Assembly: GCF_008629695.1 (NCBI RefSeq) | Contig: NZ_VWSH01000003.1 | Coordinates: 245,591-309,590 of the forward strand | From: Taibaiella lutea | GTDB taxonomy: Bacteria > Bacteroidota > Bacteroidia > Chitinophagales > Chitinophagaceae | Direction of reading: 5' to 3' | Length of the DNA: 64,000 nt | In this document: one piece after another, positions 63,008-64,000 of the stretch | Layout: every line of letters begins with the position of its first letter | Position numbering within the stretch: position 1 is the first letter of the stretch | Notes under the pieces: generated by a model | The model's input: the letters and a program-made list of their open reading frames with translations, nothing else | The model's database searches: none | What the model was told of the DNA's origin: nothing | Program-made: the position numbers and the translations under genes

Positions 63008-63739
63008 TTATAAACAGTTCAAAAAGGCTTCTTTTCTTCTTACAGCAAGAGGTATATGTTGATTGTTTTTCAGAATAACCACGTCGTTTGTTACTTTTTC
63101 GACAGATAAAACATAGCTTATATTTACCATGTATGATTTATGTACCCTGAAAAATCCTTTCGTGCTGAGCATTTGTTCATATTCTTTAATGCTTTTTGAG
63201 CTTGTTATACGTTTATCATTATTTAAATGAAAAGTGGAATAAGAATTATTGGCCTCAATATAGATAATCTGGTCAAGCTCAATAATATCAGTTTCCTTAT
63301 TACCATTTATTACCAAACGTCTTATATCATTTGGATTTTGAAGAATAGATTGAAAATAATTGGTATTCAGGCGTTGGTTACGTTCAATCTTAAGCTGTGC
63401 TTTTTTTATTGCGTCTTTCAGATCATCTACCTTAATAGGTTTTAATAAATAGTATAATGCTGAAAATTTAATTGCTTCAATTGAATAATGATCGAATGCA
63501 GTAACAAAAATTACTTCAAAAGGCAATTCTTCGTATTTACGCAATAAATCAAATCCTGTGTAAGGCGGCATATCAACATCAAGAAATACTACAGCAGGGT
63601 TCAATAATTCTATCTGCTCATAAGCAGTATTTATGTTTTGGCAACGCCCTACAATTTCCAGCTCGGGACAATAATTACGGAGTAGTGCAGATAAATTATC
63701 AAGGCTCCTTATTTCGTCATCAATCAATAGTACTTTCAT
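63008..63739 (-). CDS. LytTR-family response regulator
   Basis: The 243-residue protein has a receiver domain (about 1-125) with acidic pair D7-D8, phospho-acceptor D54 (VFLDVDMP) and K100 (LLKPI). A LytTR DNA-binding domain follows at about 140-243 (IIYIEANNSYSTFHL, MLSTKGFFRVHKSYMVNI, VILKNNQHIPLAVRRKEAF). The upstream gene is a sensor histidine kinase only 6 nt away, so the two form a LytS/LytR-type two-component system. The target genes are unknown. Confidence 0.95.
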   Translation of the reverse strand: MKVLLIDDEIRSLDNLSALLRNYCPELEIVGRCQNINTAYEQIELLNPAVVFLDVDMPPYTGFDLLRKYEELPFEVIFVTAFDHYSIEAIKFSALYYLLKPIKVDDLKDAIKKAQLKIERNQRLNTNYFQSILQNPNDIRRLVINGNKETDIIELDQIIYIEANNSYSTFHLNNDKRITSSKSIKEYEQMLSTKGFFRVHKSYMVNISYVLSVEKVTNDVVILKNNQHIPLAVRRKEAFLNCL

Positions 63740-63745
63740 ATAAAT

Positions 63746-64000
63746 TTAAATTGGAATAGTTATAGTTGCAGTGGCACCTGTTTCGGATATCTGCAAATGA
63801 TATTCACCTTTTACTTTGTTCTTTGTATAAATATTCAACCGGTCCTTAATCGTCTGCACCGCTATAGAGTTACCCTTAAAGCTTTTGCCGCCAGACGGCT
63901 GGCCGTTATCTTTTATTGTCACGCCAAGCAGGTGCTTGTTAACAAGCCCGAAGGTCACTTCAATATGGCCCTTTACATCATTTAATGCTGAAACACCATG
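63746..64000 (-). CDS. Sensor histidine kinase, C-terminal part (cut by window end)
   Basis: The reading frame continues past the window end; a GTG at 63956-63958 is internal. The visible ~84 residues are the end of a HATPase_c domain. They begin HGVSALNDVKGHIEVTF, where an N-box would lie just before the cut. The DNG motif (TIKDNGQPSGG) is the G1 box. SIAVQTIKDRLNIYTK follows, as in LytS-type kinases. It would phosphorylate the LytTR regulator encoded 6 nt downstream. Confidence 0.88.
   Translation of the reverse strand, partial: HGVSALNDVKGHIEVTFGLVNKHLLGVTIKDNGQPSGGKSFKGNSIAVQTIKDRLNIYTKNKVKGEYHLQISETGATATITIPI

Noticed and set aside
1..64000. Insertion sequences or prophage
   Set aside because: No transposase, integrase or phage structural gene was recognised, and no flanking direct repeats were seen.

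Overview
The window looks like ordinary chromosome from a Bacteroidota bacterium, most likely of the Chitinophagales/Chitinophagaceae type (order-level placement is inference). The reasons are: secreted proteins with type IX secretion (T9SS) type A and type B C-terminal sorting domains, the gliding lipoprotein GldH, a complete alternative complex III operon fused to caa3-type oxidase genes, archaeal-type ProRS, a class II (B12-dependent) ribonucleotide reductase, and many promoters of the Bacteroidota form TAnnTTTG (most often TACTTTTG here). No insertion sequence, prophage, integrase, rRNA or CRISPR array was seen. One tRNA, tRNA-Leu(UAG), is present.

Layout. 1-4617: two adjacent paralogous PKD-repeat T9SS type B proteins, the first cut by the window start. 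4691-9043: a metallo-beta-lactamase/rhodanese sulfur enzyme, a formyltransferase, a mycobacterial-type AhpC-AhpD peroxide defence pair, and a small type II toxin-antitoxin pair. 9086-11218: pdxJ, an ECF sigma factor, and a membrane-anchored J-domain protein whose only plausible start codon is ATA. 11301-15571: a family 10-like glycosyl hydrolase, a T9SS type A secreted protein, thymidine kinase and ruvB. 15659-20249: DUF6261-like, unknown and DUF1801 proteins, a GC-rich 41/42-bp minisatellite, and a divergent pair of App1-type phosphatase and lipid kinase. 20335-22832: methyltransferase-yicC-gldH operon. 23055-28133: two lipoproteins, a LysM protein, tRNA-Leu, trigger factor with a natural His5 tail, and lipB. 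28212-29513: OmpA with thrombospondin type 3 repeats.

29942-41850 is the centrepiece: actABCDEF followed by ctaC and ctaD, all on the minus strand. Together they encode a quinol:cytochrome c oxidoreductase (ACIII) plus subunits II and I of its partner oxidase; subunits III/IV are not here. A TACTTTTG promoter and four TTGTCAT-like heptamers spaced in near-whole helical turns lie upstream. 42107-47433: tilS, a T9SS type B protein with a small secreted partner, and proS. 47597-54801: a Gly/Tyr/Asn-rich secreted protein, the B12-dependent RNR (with DnaA-box-like sites upstream), a small secreted protein, a secreted thioredoxin-like protein and a MerR regulator with a long acidic N-terminal extension. 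54996-64000: a TonB-dependent receptor, a heterodimeric ABC exporter with one degenerate ATP site, CorA, an outer-membrane barrel protein, and a LytTR response regulator with the end of its histidine kinase cut by the window end.

Gaps of more than about 300 bp: 16385-16895 holds the minisatellite; 29514-29941 holds only a terminator and a 23-codon open stretch; 62713-63007 holds three hairpins followed by a T run, a possible small RNA. Nothing in the window is clearly a new multi-gene system. The observations I rate highest are the ATA-start J-domain gene, the phased repeats before the respiratory operon, the noncoding minisatellite, very short leaders on tdk and the formyltransferase gene, and the His5 tail on trigger factor.
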